Source: Zoopage sp. CT-All
Taxonomy: Eukaryota > Zoopagomycota > Zoopagomycetes > Zoopagales > Zoopagaceae
Assembly (NCBI GenBank): GCA_004114245.1
Contig: QZWS01000001.1
Location: forward strand, 1-64,000
DNA length: 64,000 nucleotides
Direction of reading: 5' to 3'
How positions within the stretch are numbered: the first letter of the stretch is position 1; each line of letters starts with the position of its first letter. Under the pieces are notes generated by a model. That model was not told where the DNA came from. It saw only the letters and a program-made list of their open reading frames with translations, and searched no databases. This document shows, one piece after another, positions 54,976 through 64,000 of the stretch. A program made the position numbers and the translations under genes.

Positions 54976-55374
54976 GGCGAGGTGCGAGTTGTTTATGGGA
55001 GATGTTGATGGTGGGCGAGGGAGAGTGGGGCTAACCGGGCCGGTGTCGACTGTGCACGCGGGATCTGTGAGCAGTTCGTCGTCCGTCTCCGTCGTCCGTC
55101 TCCGTCTCCGTTTCCCGTACACCGCGCCCGAGTCTTGTGCCCAAATCCAGAGAGACAGCAGAGACTTGCTCGTAATCCATGAGTACTCCATAAGTACTCA
55201 GAATGGCATGTTCTTGCCACGTGGGTAGCTCAGACACAAGGGACAGTTTAGTATGCAAGCATTTGCGCAATTCACTCTCCATCAAATATTATTGGGACGT
55301 GATTGCGCATCCGCCCATTTGAATGCGTGTGAGCAAGGAACGGAGACAGTCAAAGCGACCGCCACTGATCGCGC
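54976..55374. other. Divergent spacer, Cys-rich gene / nucleoporin
   Basis: 399 bp between the two starts, with a CCGTCTCCGT-type short repeat near 55079-55115. No gene that I can support. Confidence 0.4.
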
Positions 55375-56890
55375 ATGTCGCTGTTCAATTTTGCTCCGAC
55401 AACCACCGCGGCAACCACCGCCGGCATATCAAGCGCCACAGCGAATGCCGCAAACAAGTTCAGCTTTGGCGGGCCGCAGCCGGTTGCTGGGTCGACGGCT
55501 GCAGCCGGTGGAACCACGTTTGGACTGCCTGCTGCTCAAGCCCCGTATGTTTACACCTCCAGCGACGCCCGCGTCCGGTGTATCGTCACAGATACTAACT
55601 ACGTCTAGTACGGGTTTGTTTGGGGCAACGATGGGGATGAGTGCGGCGCCTGCAGCGATGGGAGCAGCAACGGGCGCAGCGACAACAACACTCGGCGCAG
55701 CTCCTGCTTCCGCCGCTGTAACGGGCTCTACCAAATTCGATGACCTGAAACCCGAACAGCGATCTGCTTTTATCGCCATGGAGTGAGCACAGTCATCTAG
55801 CCTGCATTGATACTAATAGAGCGATAGACAGTATGTTCGGGGCCTGAAACGCGAGGGCTCGATGGCTGTTGCCAAGCACGCGCAATGGCGCGCTAAACGC
55901 GCCGACGATCTGCATCACCTCGCTGACGCCGAGCACCTCATCCACCGGGTCGTGGTGCTGCGACAAGCCTCGGTGGAGTCCCATCTTGTTGCGGCGGCGG
56001 ATGCGCTCCGGCATCGTACCGCGGACCACCACCGCTGGTGCGAGATTGCTGTTGCGCGCGGCGTTGCACTGGCGCGCTTGGAGCAGGGAAGGACAGATGC
56101 TGAGCGGAATGGGGTGTGGAAGCGGTACCACAGTCTCTGGCCAGACCACGCCTGGCAGCATCACGGGGCAGGACAAATGGACATTGTTGGGGTGCTGCGG
56201 AACGAGCACGCCGCGGTGTTGAGCTCGTTCCTGGAGGAGAGGGTTCGGTTGGTGGAGGAAGTGGGAAGACTGGTGGAGGAAGGGCTCGCAGAGCTGGAGG
56301 GACGTGTGCGCGCCGCCAGCGCTCAGATACAAGGCGGTGCAGGTAGCGGTGCCTCGGCCCTGGATGAGGCATCGCCAGAACGCGTCGCGAGCGTGATAAA
56401 GGTCCAAGCGGATGCATTACGGTCGTATACCGCACGCGCCGTCGCTTTACACCGTGAAGTCGAGGCTGTCAAGACTACGTATACGCGTGCCTGGCAGCAC
56501 CTGCGCAAGGAATCCACCTCTGCCGGGGCCATGGTGCTTGCTGGGCACGACTATGGCACGCATGCCAACAGTCCGTTCCCTGTCCGAGGCACAGTCCTGA
56601 GTGCCGACGGACGAGATGCTGGCAATAAGACCACCGTTGCCTCGGTGCCGCGGATGGGCAGTGAATCAATGTTGGCGGTGGCCCGCAAGATGATCAAACC
56701 GGCACAGGTGACGCCAGCCCTTATTGTGGCGCCGAGCACGGCTGTGGCGGCTCCCAGTGCGAGCATGTTCCAGACGGGAGGCACCATTGGCGGATTTGGC
56801 ACAGGGTTTGGTGCGGGATTTGGGTCGACGACTGGCGGCGGCCTCTTTGGCGCGACCGCACAGCCAGCAACCAAGAAGCGGACTGGATGA
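55375..56890 (+). CDS. FG nucleoporin of the Nup49/Nup58 family
   Basis: Central-channel nucleoporin, spliced near 55553-55609 and 55786-55828. The N-terminus MSLFNFAPTTTAATTAGISS begins an FG region with SFGGPQ, TFGLP and GLFGAT. The middle has coiled coils: FDDLKPEQRSAFIAME then QYVRGLKREG, DAEHLIHRVVVLRQASVESH and SFLEERVRLVEEVGRLVEEG. The end returns to FG repeats (GGFGTGFGAGFGS, GGLFGATAQP). Repeats at both ends around the coil region fit the Nup58/Nup49 pattern; Nup54 or Nup62 are less likely. Confidence 0.7.
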
Positions 56891-57006
56891 AGCAGGCGAG
56901 AGTAATACATCTGCGCTCTTGGTGGGACACGAACCCATGTCCTCCCGAACCAACAATCCTCGCGGTCAACCACCCCGCCAACTTAAATACTCGCATAGAC
57001 ACAACG

Positions 57007-59037
57007 ATGCCCACCAGCCCTGCCGTCTCCTTCGCCGCCACCGCCCTGCACACTCGCTACTACGCCTCGCTTCTCGTCGTTACCCTACTCCTGCACCTCG
57101 CCCTCCACAACCTGTGCGCCGCTACCCGTTTGTTCCTGCGCTCGCCCGCCCGCCCCATCCTCGCCCTCAACCTCATCCAAACCTTCTTTCCCTGTCTAGC
57201 AGGCGTGGTTTTTATCACGCGCAAGCTGGTGCCTTGGAGCATCGGCTGTCAGCTCGTGAGCAGGCTCGAGGCCACCGCGATGATCGGCGGCGAACCGGTC
57301 CTCTTTGCCCTGCTCCTCGTCAAAGCATACTTCGTGTGCAGTAGAAGCATGGTGGTGGGGCTGGTCGGTGCAATGTGTGTTTGCGTGGAGCTTGTCGTCG
57401 GCATTTTGCTGCATCACGCGCGACATGTCGTGGCCCCGGTCATCGTGTCGTCGCTGGGTGGTGCCGTTGCCGTGGTGATGGTGAATACACGCTGCGACGT
57501 GGAGATCTCCTCGGCCTGGATCGGGCTCAACCTCGCCACTGATGTATGCGCGAATCTCTTCCTCTCGGTGCTGTTTCTCCACGCCGTGTACCGTCAGCGC
57601 CGAGTGCTCACACAGTCGGCATCCTCGTCGTCCTCCGTGTCGTCGCAGCAGCATCGCTCGCCATCAACGTCATTGTATTCGTCCACGATGACAACGTCCC
57701 ACTCCAATGTCTACACGATTCTTGTCCGCGATGGCCTTATCTACGCCATCCTAATTCCGATCTCCAATCTCACCGCGGCCATCATTGCCTGGAAGTACCC
57801 CGTATGGTCCGGCCACGTCTACGCAGGGGATTATCTTCTTGCTAGTACACTCATGGTGTGGCAGTTCGAAAATGGTGATCGATGGCGCGAGGCAAGGCGG
57901 AAAGCCGTGCAGGAGCGTGAGCTGCGCCGTGAACGAGTCGCACTTGCTCGGCCACGGCTGATGAGACAGCGCCAGCAGCAGCGTGAAAAGCAGCAAGGGA
58001 TGCAGCGGAGAGAGACGGTTGCGAGTCTAGAGCCGTCTGCGTCCTCACTGCCGTGGCAGCAGGGAATGACGAGATCTCGGCTGGCGTCCTTTGACAGTCT
58101 TGTGCCGCCATTATCGCCCGTCGACAAGTATCTGCTGCCAGTGCACAACCATGCCGCTGGCAACCACAGAAACACGTCTCTCGTATCCTCGCTGTCCGTT
58201 CCCCAATCAACATCCGTCGCGCGAAAACCATCCTTGGTCGAGTCTATCGCCCGATTGTTGACCCGGGAGTCCAGTTGGCGCGAGGACTGCCTTTCCAGCT
58301 CCGATATTGACGAATTTGAATACGACGATGGTGACGAGGATGACGGCCTCGAAGACAATGGCTCCTCATGCGCGGCGCGGTCAGTCGTGGGAGATGTCTT
58401 TTCGGTGCTCGAGGGCGACAAGTGGCCCGTGGCTGGCGTCGTCCATCATTACCAGGCGACTGTCATGGGCGGTTCAACAGCAGACGTATGGTTGCCTTCT
58501 GGATGGAGTTCAGGCACTACGACACCACGCACGCCTCGCGGTGGTATCGACTGGCGCCGGTTGCCGTCCCCCATGCACAGTCCCAGCACATCATCGAAAG
58601 GTGCAGATAGGAGTAGCACTCCACCACCACGGCCCAGACTCTCAATCAGCGTAGCGAATGCGTCGAGTGGTGAAGAGGTTCGCAAGTGGTCCGCCAGCTC
58701 GTACGGGTCGCATCATGAGCCAGGCGAGTTGAAGAATGATGATGAGTATGTCCCTGGACGATCGCCGCTTCCGTCACCCTTGTCGTTTCCCGAGCATTCG
58801 AGGGTGATACATGCCACAGGGAGTCAGCAGGCATCGATGCACACTACTCGACGTCTCTCGTCAGCTTGTGGAATGGATATGGGGCTGAGAACACGCTCGC
58901 TGGTGCGGCACCGACGGCTATCGCAAATCGACAACCCTGATATGAGCGACCGTGTGGTGGAAAGACAGCTGAACGAAGGCTCACTAGCGACCACTGCAGC
59001 GCTTGTCCCACAGCCCGAGTACCGTGATCTCGGGTAG
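57007..59037 (+). CDS. Polytopic membrane protein with long cytosolic tail, unknown
   Basis: 676 residues. Seven or eight hydrophobic segments occupy the first ~300 residues: YYASLLVVTLLLHLALHNLC first, then ILALNLIQTFFPCLAGVVFI and later VEISSAWIGLNLATDVCANL and IYAILIPISNLTAAIIAWKY. Then come a basic helix (RREARR-like, QERELRRERVALARPRL) and a long Ser-rich disordered tail. The count fits a GPCR-like or small-transporter topology, but I see no family motif. The start at 57007 gives the first segment; the ORF is open upstream over the end of the nucleoporin. Confidence 0.55.
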   Translation: MPTSPAVSFAATALHTRYYASLLVVTLLLHLALHNLCAATRLFLRSPARPILALNLIQTFFPCLAGVVFITRKLVPWSIGCQLVSRLEATAMIGGEPVLFALLLVKAYFVCSRSMVVGLVGAMCVCVELVVGILLHHARHVVAPVIVSSLGGAVAVVMVNTRCDVEISSAWIGLNLATDVCANLFLSVLFLHAVYRQRRVLTQSASSSSSVSSQQHRSPSTSLYSSTMTTSHSNVYTILVRDGLIYAILIPISNLTAAIIAWKYPVWSGHVYAGDYLLASTLMVWQFENGDRWREARRKAVQERELRRERVALARPRLMRQRQQQREKQQGMQRRETVASLEPSASSLPWQQGMTRSRLASFDSLVPPLSPVDKYLLPVHNHAAGNHRNTSLVSSLSVPQSTSVARKPSLVESIARLLTRESSWREDCLSSSDIDEFEYDDGDEDDGLEDNGSSCAARSVVGDVFSVLEGDKWPVAGVVHHYQATVMGGSTADVWLPSGWSSGTTTPRTPRGGIDWRRLPSPMHSPSTSSKGADRSSTPPPRPRLSISVANASSGEEVRKWSASSYGSHHEPGELKNDDEYVPGRSPLPSPLSFPEHSRVIHATGSQQASMHTTRRLSSACGMDMGLRTRSLVRHRRLSQIDNPDMSDRVVERQLNEGSLATTAALVPQPEYRDLG

Positions 59038-59453
59038 AAAGACTTGAAGACACAATTGGTGAGGAAGCCGTATATAAATAGCTACGTCAATCGACCCGAC
59101 CCACGCTTTCGCTCCAAACTATCCATTCAGCCGCCAAGCTCTCGCTTTGAGGTTCTTTGCTGGCACACTACTGCTGTTATTGCCGTCCATGCTAATTTGT
59201 TAAAGTACAATATACAATGCCATCTGAGTCAAAAGCATGGAGTCCTATGCTGCAGCTATCAATATAGACACTTGAGGATGTACTCCAATTGGAGATGGTG
59301 GTCGAGAAGAGGGCGAGTGCGAGGCTGTATGGCGTCGGCTGTATGGCTTGGGCTGTCATCTCTCCCCACCCAAACGCTCCAGGTGAGCCCCATCCAGACA
59401 CACTCGCCGCCCAGACAGCAGCACACTTGCTCTCCATCATATACCGTCGTCCA
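59038..59453. other. Intergenic, promoter of the secreted gene
   Basis: 416 bp. No gene recognised on either strand. Confidence 0.4.
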
Positions 59454-59834
59454 ATGCTCTCACTTCGCACCGCGGCCATCTCGACCGTCGCCGCCCTGGC
59501 TCTCCTCGCCGCGACAACTGCCGCCAATCCAGTTCTCGCTCCTGCCAGCACCCCCACTCTATCCACCCCCGAAAAATCAACTACAGCCCCAACCAGCACC
59601 CTTGTCGTCTGCATGCGTGGCGACAAGGCTAAAGTCTGCCCCGCGGAAACCAGCAAATGCACAAATGTCTCGCAGAACTGGTTCAAGCGCGACTGGCGCT
59701 GCATTCCACGCAAGGCTGCGTTGGGCGAGCTATGCGGGAGCGGCGTGTTTCCCCGCGGTTGCGTGGAAGGTGTTTGCAAAAGGTCCGCCCAATGGTACAA
59801 TGTGATCAATTGGGAGAAGCGTTGTCAGAAATGA
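59454..59834 (+). CDS. Secreted cysteine-rich protein, unknown function
   Basis: 126 residues. Signal peptide MLSLRTAAISTVAALALLAA and a Pro/Thr linker are followed by an eight-cysteine core (VVC, KVC, SKC, WRC, ELC, RGC, EGVC, KRC). It ends at NWEKRCQK. Unlike the other Cys-rich protein, the spacing shows no common pattern that I can align. It may be a hypersecreted or effector-like protein; this is inference. Confidence 0.6.
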   Translation: MLSLRTAAISTVAALALLAATTAANPVLAPASTPTLSTPEKSTTAPTSTLVVCMRGDKAKVCPAETSKCTNVSQNWFKRDWRCIPRKAALGELCGSGVFPRGCVEGVCKRSAQWYNVINWEKRCQK

Positions 59835-60250
59835 GATTGCGTCGCGCTCGGATCCCCGTTCGTGTGCAATGTCGGATGTGAAGTGTTGTAAAGACCGAAT
59901 TCCAGCTTGTTGGAGCTGGGACGTAGTAGCTAGGGATGTGTTGTGTAGACTGAAAAGAATCTTTGCTCCACCCCGGTATATGTCTGAGCTGCCCACCTTT
60001 GAGGAAGAATCTAAAGTAGTCGAGCATCTGATGCAAGCAATTGTACTTGCACAACTGACTATGGCGCATTGTCTGGGACATATCAATTGGGACAGGGTAA
60101 GAGGCCCTGTTACACTGGGAAATGCAGACTAAGATCATATTGAGAGTACTATGCCGTTGGAGGCGTCTTTAGTGCAGAACAACCTCTACGACACTTCCGT
60201 TGATGAAAAGTTCAAGAGACCCAGCATCCAACGAAAGATTGCCAAAAATA
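59835..60250. other. Intergenic, nothing recognised
   Basis: 416 bp between the secreted gene and the tRNA. No support for a gene. Confidence 0.4.
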
Positions 60251-60325
60251 TGCCCCCGACAGGGGTCGAACCTGTGACCTTGGCGTTATTAGCGCCACGC
60301 TCTAACCGACTGAGCTACAGGGGCA
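60251..60325 (-). tRNA. tRNA-Ile (anticodon AAT)
   Basis: The minus strand gives a 75-nt cloverleaf starting TGCCCCTGTAGCTCAGTCGG. The acceptor pairs TGCCCCT with GGGGGCA (last pair T-G). The D arm includes AGCTC...GAGC, the T arm is ACAGGTTCGACCCCTGT, and the anticodon loop CTAATAA gives AAT, so it reads ATT. There is no intron and no encoded CCA. A T-run (TATTTTTGG) follows at once, as expected for a Pol III terminator. Confidence 0.93.
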
Positions 60326-60329
60326 TACA

Positions 60330-61251
60330 TTGACGACCACTTTTAAATAAATAGTAATTTTTCTGTATTTTTTGATTTCCACTCCTTTTGTCCCTGGCCG
60401 GACCCCCAACAGCTGTTGGGAGCATGGAGATAACTAGGAATCTTTTGGGAAACACCAGAGGAAGAACAATTATACTTTTCCCTAGTTAAACTAACTCAGA
60501 ATAGCTGCAAAGTCCACTTTGTGGTAGATGTGGGAAAGATTTTGAAGTTGATGTGTGATGGTTTGTTTGCACTCTTAATAAATAAACTCTAGCAAACCTA
60601 GCCATTAGATATATCATTATTTCTATTCCAATTCTCAAATATCAATTCACATAACCACACTTTATTCTGAAAATCAATAGACTAGATAGTGCCTATTTCA
60701 GTATTATATGGGTTATTTTCTAGAACATTCTAGAATGCTCTAAAATGAGTTAAAGCAGTTGTAGTGCCCACTTAGTCAGCAATTTCTTTTTAAGCAGAAT
60801 CATAAGCTAGAAAAACATATAGACTGAAGAAGTACATCCCATTCCACTGACATCTGTCTGCTTTCCTTCCAATCCCAGCCTCAAGAAACAGTCCTTGTAT
60901 GCTCCAGTGTACAAGGACAACAGCAGTATTAAAGAATATGTATATTATAAGCCTAATAAATATGCATTTTATCCCATATGACAACCTTTTCTCTCCTAAG
61001 TACATCTAAAGCTCAACATCAACATGTTGAGATATGGCAGCTACCTTTGAATAGTGCCATGCAGTAGTATAAGAGACTATTGTGGCCACATGGCCTTGTA
61101 ATAGAAGCCTTTCTTCCACTATATTGCCCTGCATCCCAATGATCTTGCCCAATTACCTATATTCTAACACAGCTAGCATACATCTCATTCAACAATGCAA
61201 GTATACCTTCCTTTGCAAAATATCAAAGATATATTTACTTCTAGCTCTGAA
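60330..61251. other. AT-rich intergenic island C
   Basis: AT-rich with short repeats (TCTAGAACATTCTAGAATGC near 60719) and no credible gene. It ends at the stop of the F-box-like gene. It holds the second copy of the dispersed repeat (61024-61095). Confidence 0.7.
61024..61095. repeat. Dispersed repeat, copy 2
   Basis: See 29387-29460. This copy reads TTGAATAGTGCCATGCAGTA in its core and has TTTGAATAG where the other has CTTGAATAG. Confidence 0.7.
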
Positions 61252-62349
61252 TCAATTGAGTTCAAGTGTGTTCTTCCAATTGCTCTGACAGCTGTTTAGC
61301 CATACCAATATCGAGTCCATCATCCAGTTATTTAATGCTACAATTGCCGCTCTTAAGTCTGCTGCTGCCTTGCCTAGAATACAGCTTTTCTGGGGATTTT
61401 GCTGTGTATAATTGACCCAAAGACTTTTCGCAATGTCTCCTATATCTCCCTCTTTTAATTCCCATATATGGTGGATTTCCTCGGTAGAGCGACGAGGACA
61501 AAATATGCGCGGGTCAAACTTGAGAAGGTCTAAATTGAACACACTGGTTTGCGTGATTGCTTTGAGGAAAGCAGAGTGTTCTAGGCAGACGGGAACAAAC
61601 AGTTTGAATGGCCAGGTCTCCAGTCCCCTAGCGTCTTTTCCAATATCCAGAATAAAGGAAAGGATATCCCCTAGCTCAGCGGACGATAACGTGCCACCAT
61701 GGATGTAAAATTCTGGCTCAAAAGATTCGTTCTGCGTCCTTGGTCGGAAAGCATGCTTGCGGAAATTGAAAAAGTTGATTATTTCAGTACGGAGTCTAGG
61801 ATAGGAGCGCATGTTATAGGACCGACCAATGGCAACGAGGGCTTTGGGAATATTGAAGTGCACCAGAAAGATTAGCTTTGTTGTTGGCGTTGCATCAAGC
61901 GACGCTGGCTGAGACGGATTTGCAAGATGCTTCTGCAAGAGATGGAGCAGAGCCAGGCACATTTTCCCAGGTTCTTTTCCAGATGCTAGCAGCATGTCAA
62001 TGTTAACGGGATTGTCTTGTGCGTGTCCGGCGAGTTGAAGCTCTTGCGCAATCAAGGCTTCATGGTGTGCATCAATATCCTCCAATTTGATATTGCTTAG
62101 TATGCGCTGCAAACGCCCCAACGCAAGCTGCGCCCTTGGAAGCATGCGGACAAGAGATTTGGATGTGGCTGACATTGCAAGATGATCGCGGTAGGATAGT
62201 TGTTCGAAGATGGGTTTAAATACGTCACTCCCACCAGCTGCGAGAATGTGAATGGGAGTCTGTTCTTGGGGTGTAGAAGCATTTGCGTGATCTATGAGGC
62301 TGCAGAAGACGAGAGCCGCTGCGGCGGTGTATAACATTTTGGGGTTCAT
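61252..62349 (-). CDS. Signal-peptide protein with F-box-like motif
   Basis: 365 residues, one exon, start MNPKMLYTAAAALVFCSLID at 62349 (signal-peptide-like to HANA). Soon after comes SDVFKPIFEQLSYRDHLAMS then ATSKSLVRML, which follows the F-box pattern (L--I---L---D-----S--SK-L). The rest is helical, with PGKMCLALLHLLQKHL, IFLVHFNIPKALVAIG and HSAFLKAITQTSVFNLDLLK, and I recognise no substrate-binding repeats. F-box proteins normally work in the cytosol or nucleus with Skp1, so a signal peptide is odd. The F-box could be chance. Confidence 0.5.
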   Translation of the reverse strand: MNPKMLYTAAAALVFCSLIDHANASTPQEQTPIHILAAGGSDVFKPIFEQLSYRDHLAMSATSKSLVRMLPRAQLALGRLQRILSNIKLEDIDAHHEALIAQELQLAGHAQDNPVNIDMLLASGKEPGKMCLALLHLLQKHLANPSQPASLDATPTTKLIFLVHFNIPKALVAIGRSYNMRSYPRLRTEIINFFNFRKHAFRPRTQNESFEPEFYIHGGTLSSAELGDILSFILDIGKDARGLETWPFKLFVPVCLEHSAFLKAITQTSVFNLDLLKFDPRIFCPRRSTEEIHHIWELKEGDIGDIAKSLWVNYTQQNPQKSCILGKAAADLRAAIVALNNWMMDSILVWLNSCQSNWKNTLELN

Positions 62350-62686
62350 GATAGCAAAGATGGATGCGATTGAGAAAAAAAAGAAGAAAATTCTCCCAGC
62401 AACGCAAGTAGAGTGGCTCCTATCAAAGCGAGATGGCGCAACATATGGGCATGTCAGAGAGGCAGGACGCTGCTGACAAAACACCAGTATGACATGGCAG
62501 TGAGGGGTTAGTGGATGACCGGCCCGGCAACCAGAGCCCCTAGAGGGACAACCAAGGTATCTGCAAGGTGGAGGGCAATCAGAAACTATTGGAGAAACAC
62601 TCGACAATATAGGAAGAGTGCCATAATACTGCAGCCACCATGAAGGCTGCCGTCAAAATGGATGACTGCAACACGCCTCCACCTCA
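62350..62686. other. Divergent spacer, F-box-like gene / TMEM70-like gene
   Basis: 337 bp. Nothing recognised. Confidence 0.4.
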
Positions 62687-63463
62687 ATGAGGCATCTCAC
62701 AGGGCGACTCCCGCATTCAGATCTCCATCAAACTGCATTGAAATGTCGCACCCATACTCGCCAATACGCATATCAACGTGATTGCTGGCGAGCGCTGTCG
62801 ACTACGTCCGCTGCAGCATTGCCGTCCGCGCGCACAGTGTACTACGGGCCTGCGACGCGCCTCATCCTCGCCACAAAACGCTTCTCCCTTCTCTCGAGTC
62901 TCCTCTCCATTATGGCCATCCCTGCATCTGCATCTGTGTCTTTTGCCCATCACGCTCCGGTCATCGCAGCGGCGGACGCTGCTGTGCTCTCCGCCGATAT
63001 GTTCGCAGCATCCCCCGCGACTGCAATAGGGGCCAGCATTGGCAGCGTTCTAGCCACCTACGCCGTGCATACCCTGTCCAAGTCCTACGTCACGCAGATC
63101 GAGTGGGTTCCCAGCGGCGGCGATAAGCAGACGCATGCCCTATCGGAGAATCATCCACCAGTCGTGTTGGAGGCAGACATGCTACGCGTGCATACGCTCT
63201 CCGTGCTTACCGCGCGGCGCATACATACTATTCCTCTGCGCGACATATACCCGGTATCGACCAGCGTCCGTCGATCGCCTTCAACGTGGGAGTATGTCCC
63301 GTCGCCCGGGCCTCGGGGCAGCGCTCTGCCTCTGTGGGTGGATGTGCGCAACGACGCGTCGATCGTCAACGATCCCGAGGCGGCGAGAGTGTGGGAGGAG
63401 ATCTGTGGCATGGTGCGGGCGAATGCAAGTCTTCGGTGGTTGCGCGTCCCGCAGCGCGTCTAG
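62687..63463 (+). CDS. TMEM70-like mitochondrial inner-membrane protein
   Basis: 258 residues, one exon, ATG 62687. A basic N-terminus (KCRTHTRQYAYQRDCWRALS) looks like a presequence. The core YYGPATRLILATKRFSLLSS, two hydrophobic stretches, and LSKSYVTQIEW match the TMEM70 pattern (Y-G----V---K-FS--SS...K-YV-----). TMEM70 helps assemble ATP synthase c-ring and complex I. The rest (WEEICGMVRANASLRWLRV) is not family-like to my eye. The start and family assignment are tentative. Confidence 0.65.
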   Translation: MRHLTGRLPHSDLHQTALKCRTHTRQYAYQRDCWRALSTTSAAALPSARTVYYGPATRLILATKRFSLLSSLLSIMAIPASASVSFAHHAPVIAAADAAVLSADMFAASPATAIGASIGSVLATYAVHTLSKSYVTQIEWVPSGGDKQTHALSENHPPVVLEADMLRVHTLSVLTARRIHTIPLRDIYPVSTSVRRSPSTWEYVPSPGPRGSALPLWVDVRNDASIVNDPEAARVWEEICGMVRANASLRWLRVPQRV

Positions 63464-63579
63464 TTGTGTCAGAGTTGTATGCGATAGCTAGCTGCGGCTA
63501 CTTATATTAGATGTGTTAGTTTGCGCAAACACACTTTGAAATGTGACTCGCAGGCTACTTCTATGCTGCCTTCTCCCAA

Positions 63580-64000
63580 CATGATCCGTGCGCTCCGTCA
63601 ATGCTACATTCCCGTCCGCGTGCGAGATACACTCCTGGGACAGCACAGGAAACAGATGTATAGTACGAGCGCTAAAAAGGTCATCGTGCCTCGTACGGAT
63701 TCTAGCGGAAAGAAAGCAAGCGTCTTAGGTTTGCGGACTCCACTAGCACGTTTGGCCGCGTCGAAGAAGAAGGACTAAGGATCAGGATCATCGACAAAGA
63801 ATCCTTCTCGGACGCGATGGGCATCGAAGAAGCGAAGGAACCGCCTCCATCAGTCACTGATCTATACTGTGACCAGATCAATTCCTACCGGATCCTCGGC
63901 TTCCGTCCAAACGATCATCCAGAGATGACCGACGCAGCATGCTTATTCTTTGATAAACTGCGCGCCGTGGCTTTAAACAACGCAGAACGCATATCAGTTC
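63580..64000 (+). CDS. Gene cut by the window end, probably mitochondrial precursor
   Basis: A frame begins near MLPSPNMIRALRQCYIPVRV, with a presequence-like basic start (GQHRKQMYSTSAKK), and stops at 63778. From about 63765 another frame reads RIRIIDKESFSDAMGIEEAK, then VTDLYCDQINSYRILGFRPN and LFFDKLRAVALNNAERIS, open to the end of the window. I could not place one intron joining the two in frame with certainty. It may be one gene with an unusual intron or two features. Function unknown. Confidence 0.4.

Noticed and set aside
54976-55191. Longer start for the Cys-rich protein
   Set aside because: Would bury the signal peptide behind 72 low-complexity residues.

Overview
The window is a 64-kb piece of compact, GC-rich fungal nuclear DNA. 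Almost every gene is a clear eukaryotic gene. Several are fungal in type: a Skt5-like chitin synthase activator, a Fap1-type NF-X1 protein, an Avt-type transporter and a BAR protein of the Gvp36 kind. Others are shared with animals and often lost in yeasts: an FHIP (FTS-Hook-interacting) protein, an AMSH-type deubiquitinase and a ZNF277-like zinc finger protein. This mix, with introns of about 32-52 nt, suggests an early-diverging (chytrid or zoopagomycete grade) fungus. That placement is inference; I cannot name the species.

Layout: the window opens inside a centromeric histone H3 (CENP-A) gene. It is followed by a PDK/BCKDK-like protein, a SAPS phosphatase regulatory subunit, an acidic LEA-like membrane protein, GID/CTLH subunit Gid9/MAEA, ribosomal protein eL14, ORC4, an AVT3-type amino-acid transporter, a basic hypothetical protein, the NF-X1 protein, a ZNF277-like protein, an R-SNARE, a secreted coiled-coil protein, a BAR protein, a mitochondrial helical-repeat protein, a B-type cyclin and methionyl-tRNA synthetase (to ~29.2 kb). 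Two AT-rich islands (29.4-30.1 and 33.6-34.2 kb) flank a small secreted protein and a large disordered acidic protein. Then come AMSH, FHIP, a gene with a pseudokinase domain followed by a kinase domain, Skt5, CTR9 (Paf1 complex), REV1, a 1-Cys peroxiredoxin, a secreted Cys-rich protein, NUP58/49, a polytopic membrane protein and a second secreted Cys-rich protein. A tRNA-Ile(AAT) and a third AT-rich island (60.3-61.25 kb) follow. The window closes with a signal-peptide protein carrying an F-box-like motif, a TMEM70-like mitochondrial protein and a gene cut by the window end.

Genes are packed tightly: convergent gaps are often 58-80 bp, and divergent start codons can be 57-150 bp apart. Many genes have several tiny introns. 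I rebuilt a number of them by eye from splice signals, branch-point-like CTGAC/CTAAC boxes and reading-frame continuity. Functions are mixed, as expected for eukaryotic chromosomes: centromere and replication (CENP-A, ORC4, REV1), transcription (CTR9, Fap1), proteolysis and ubiquitin (Gid9, AMSH), trafficking (FHIP, R-SNARE, BAR), cell wall (Skt5) and translation (MetRS, eL14, tRNA).

The most unusual items are the pseudokinase-kinase gene, the glycine-rich loop-1 insertion in CENP-A, the secreted F-box-like protein, a PDK-family protein whose ATP-binding boxes look degraded, and a short dispersed repeat shared by two AT-rich islands next to genes for secreted proteins.
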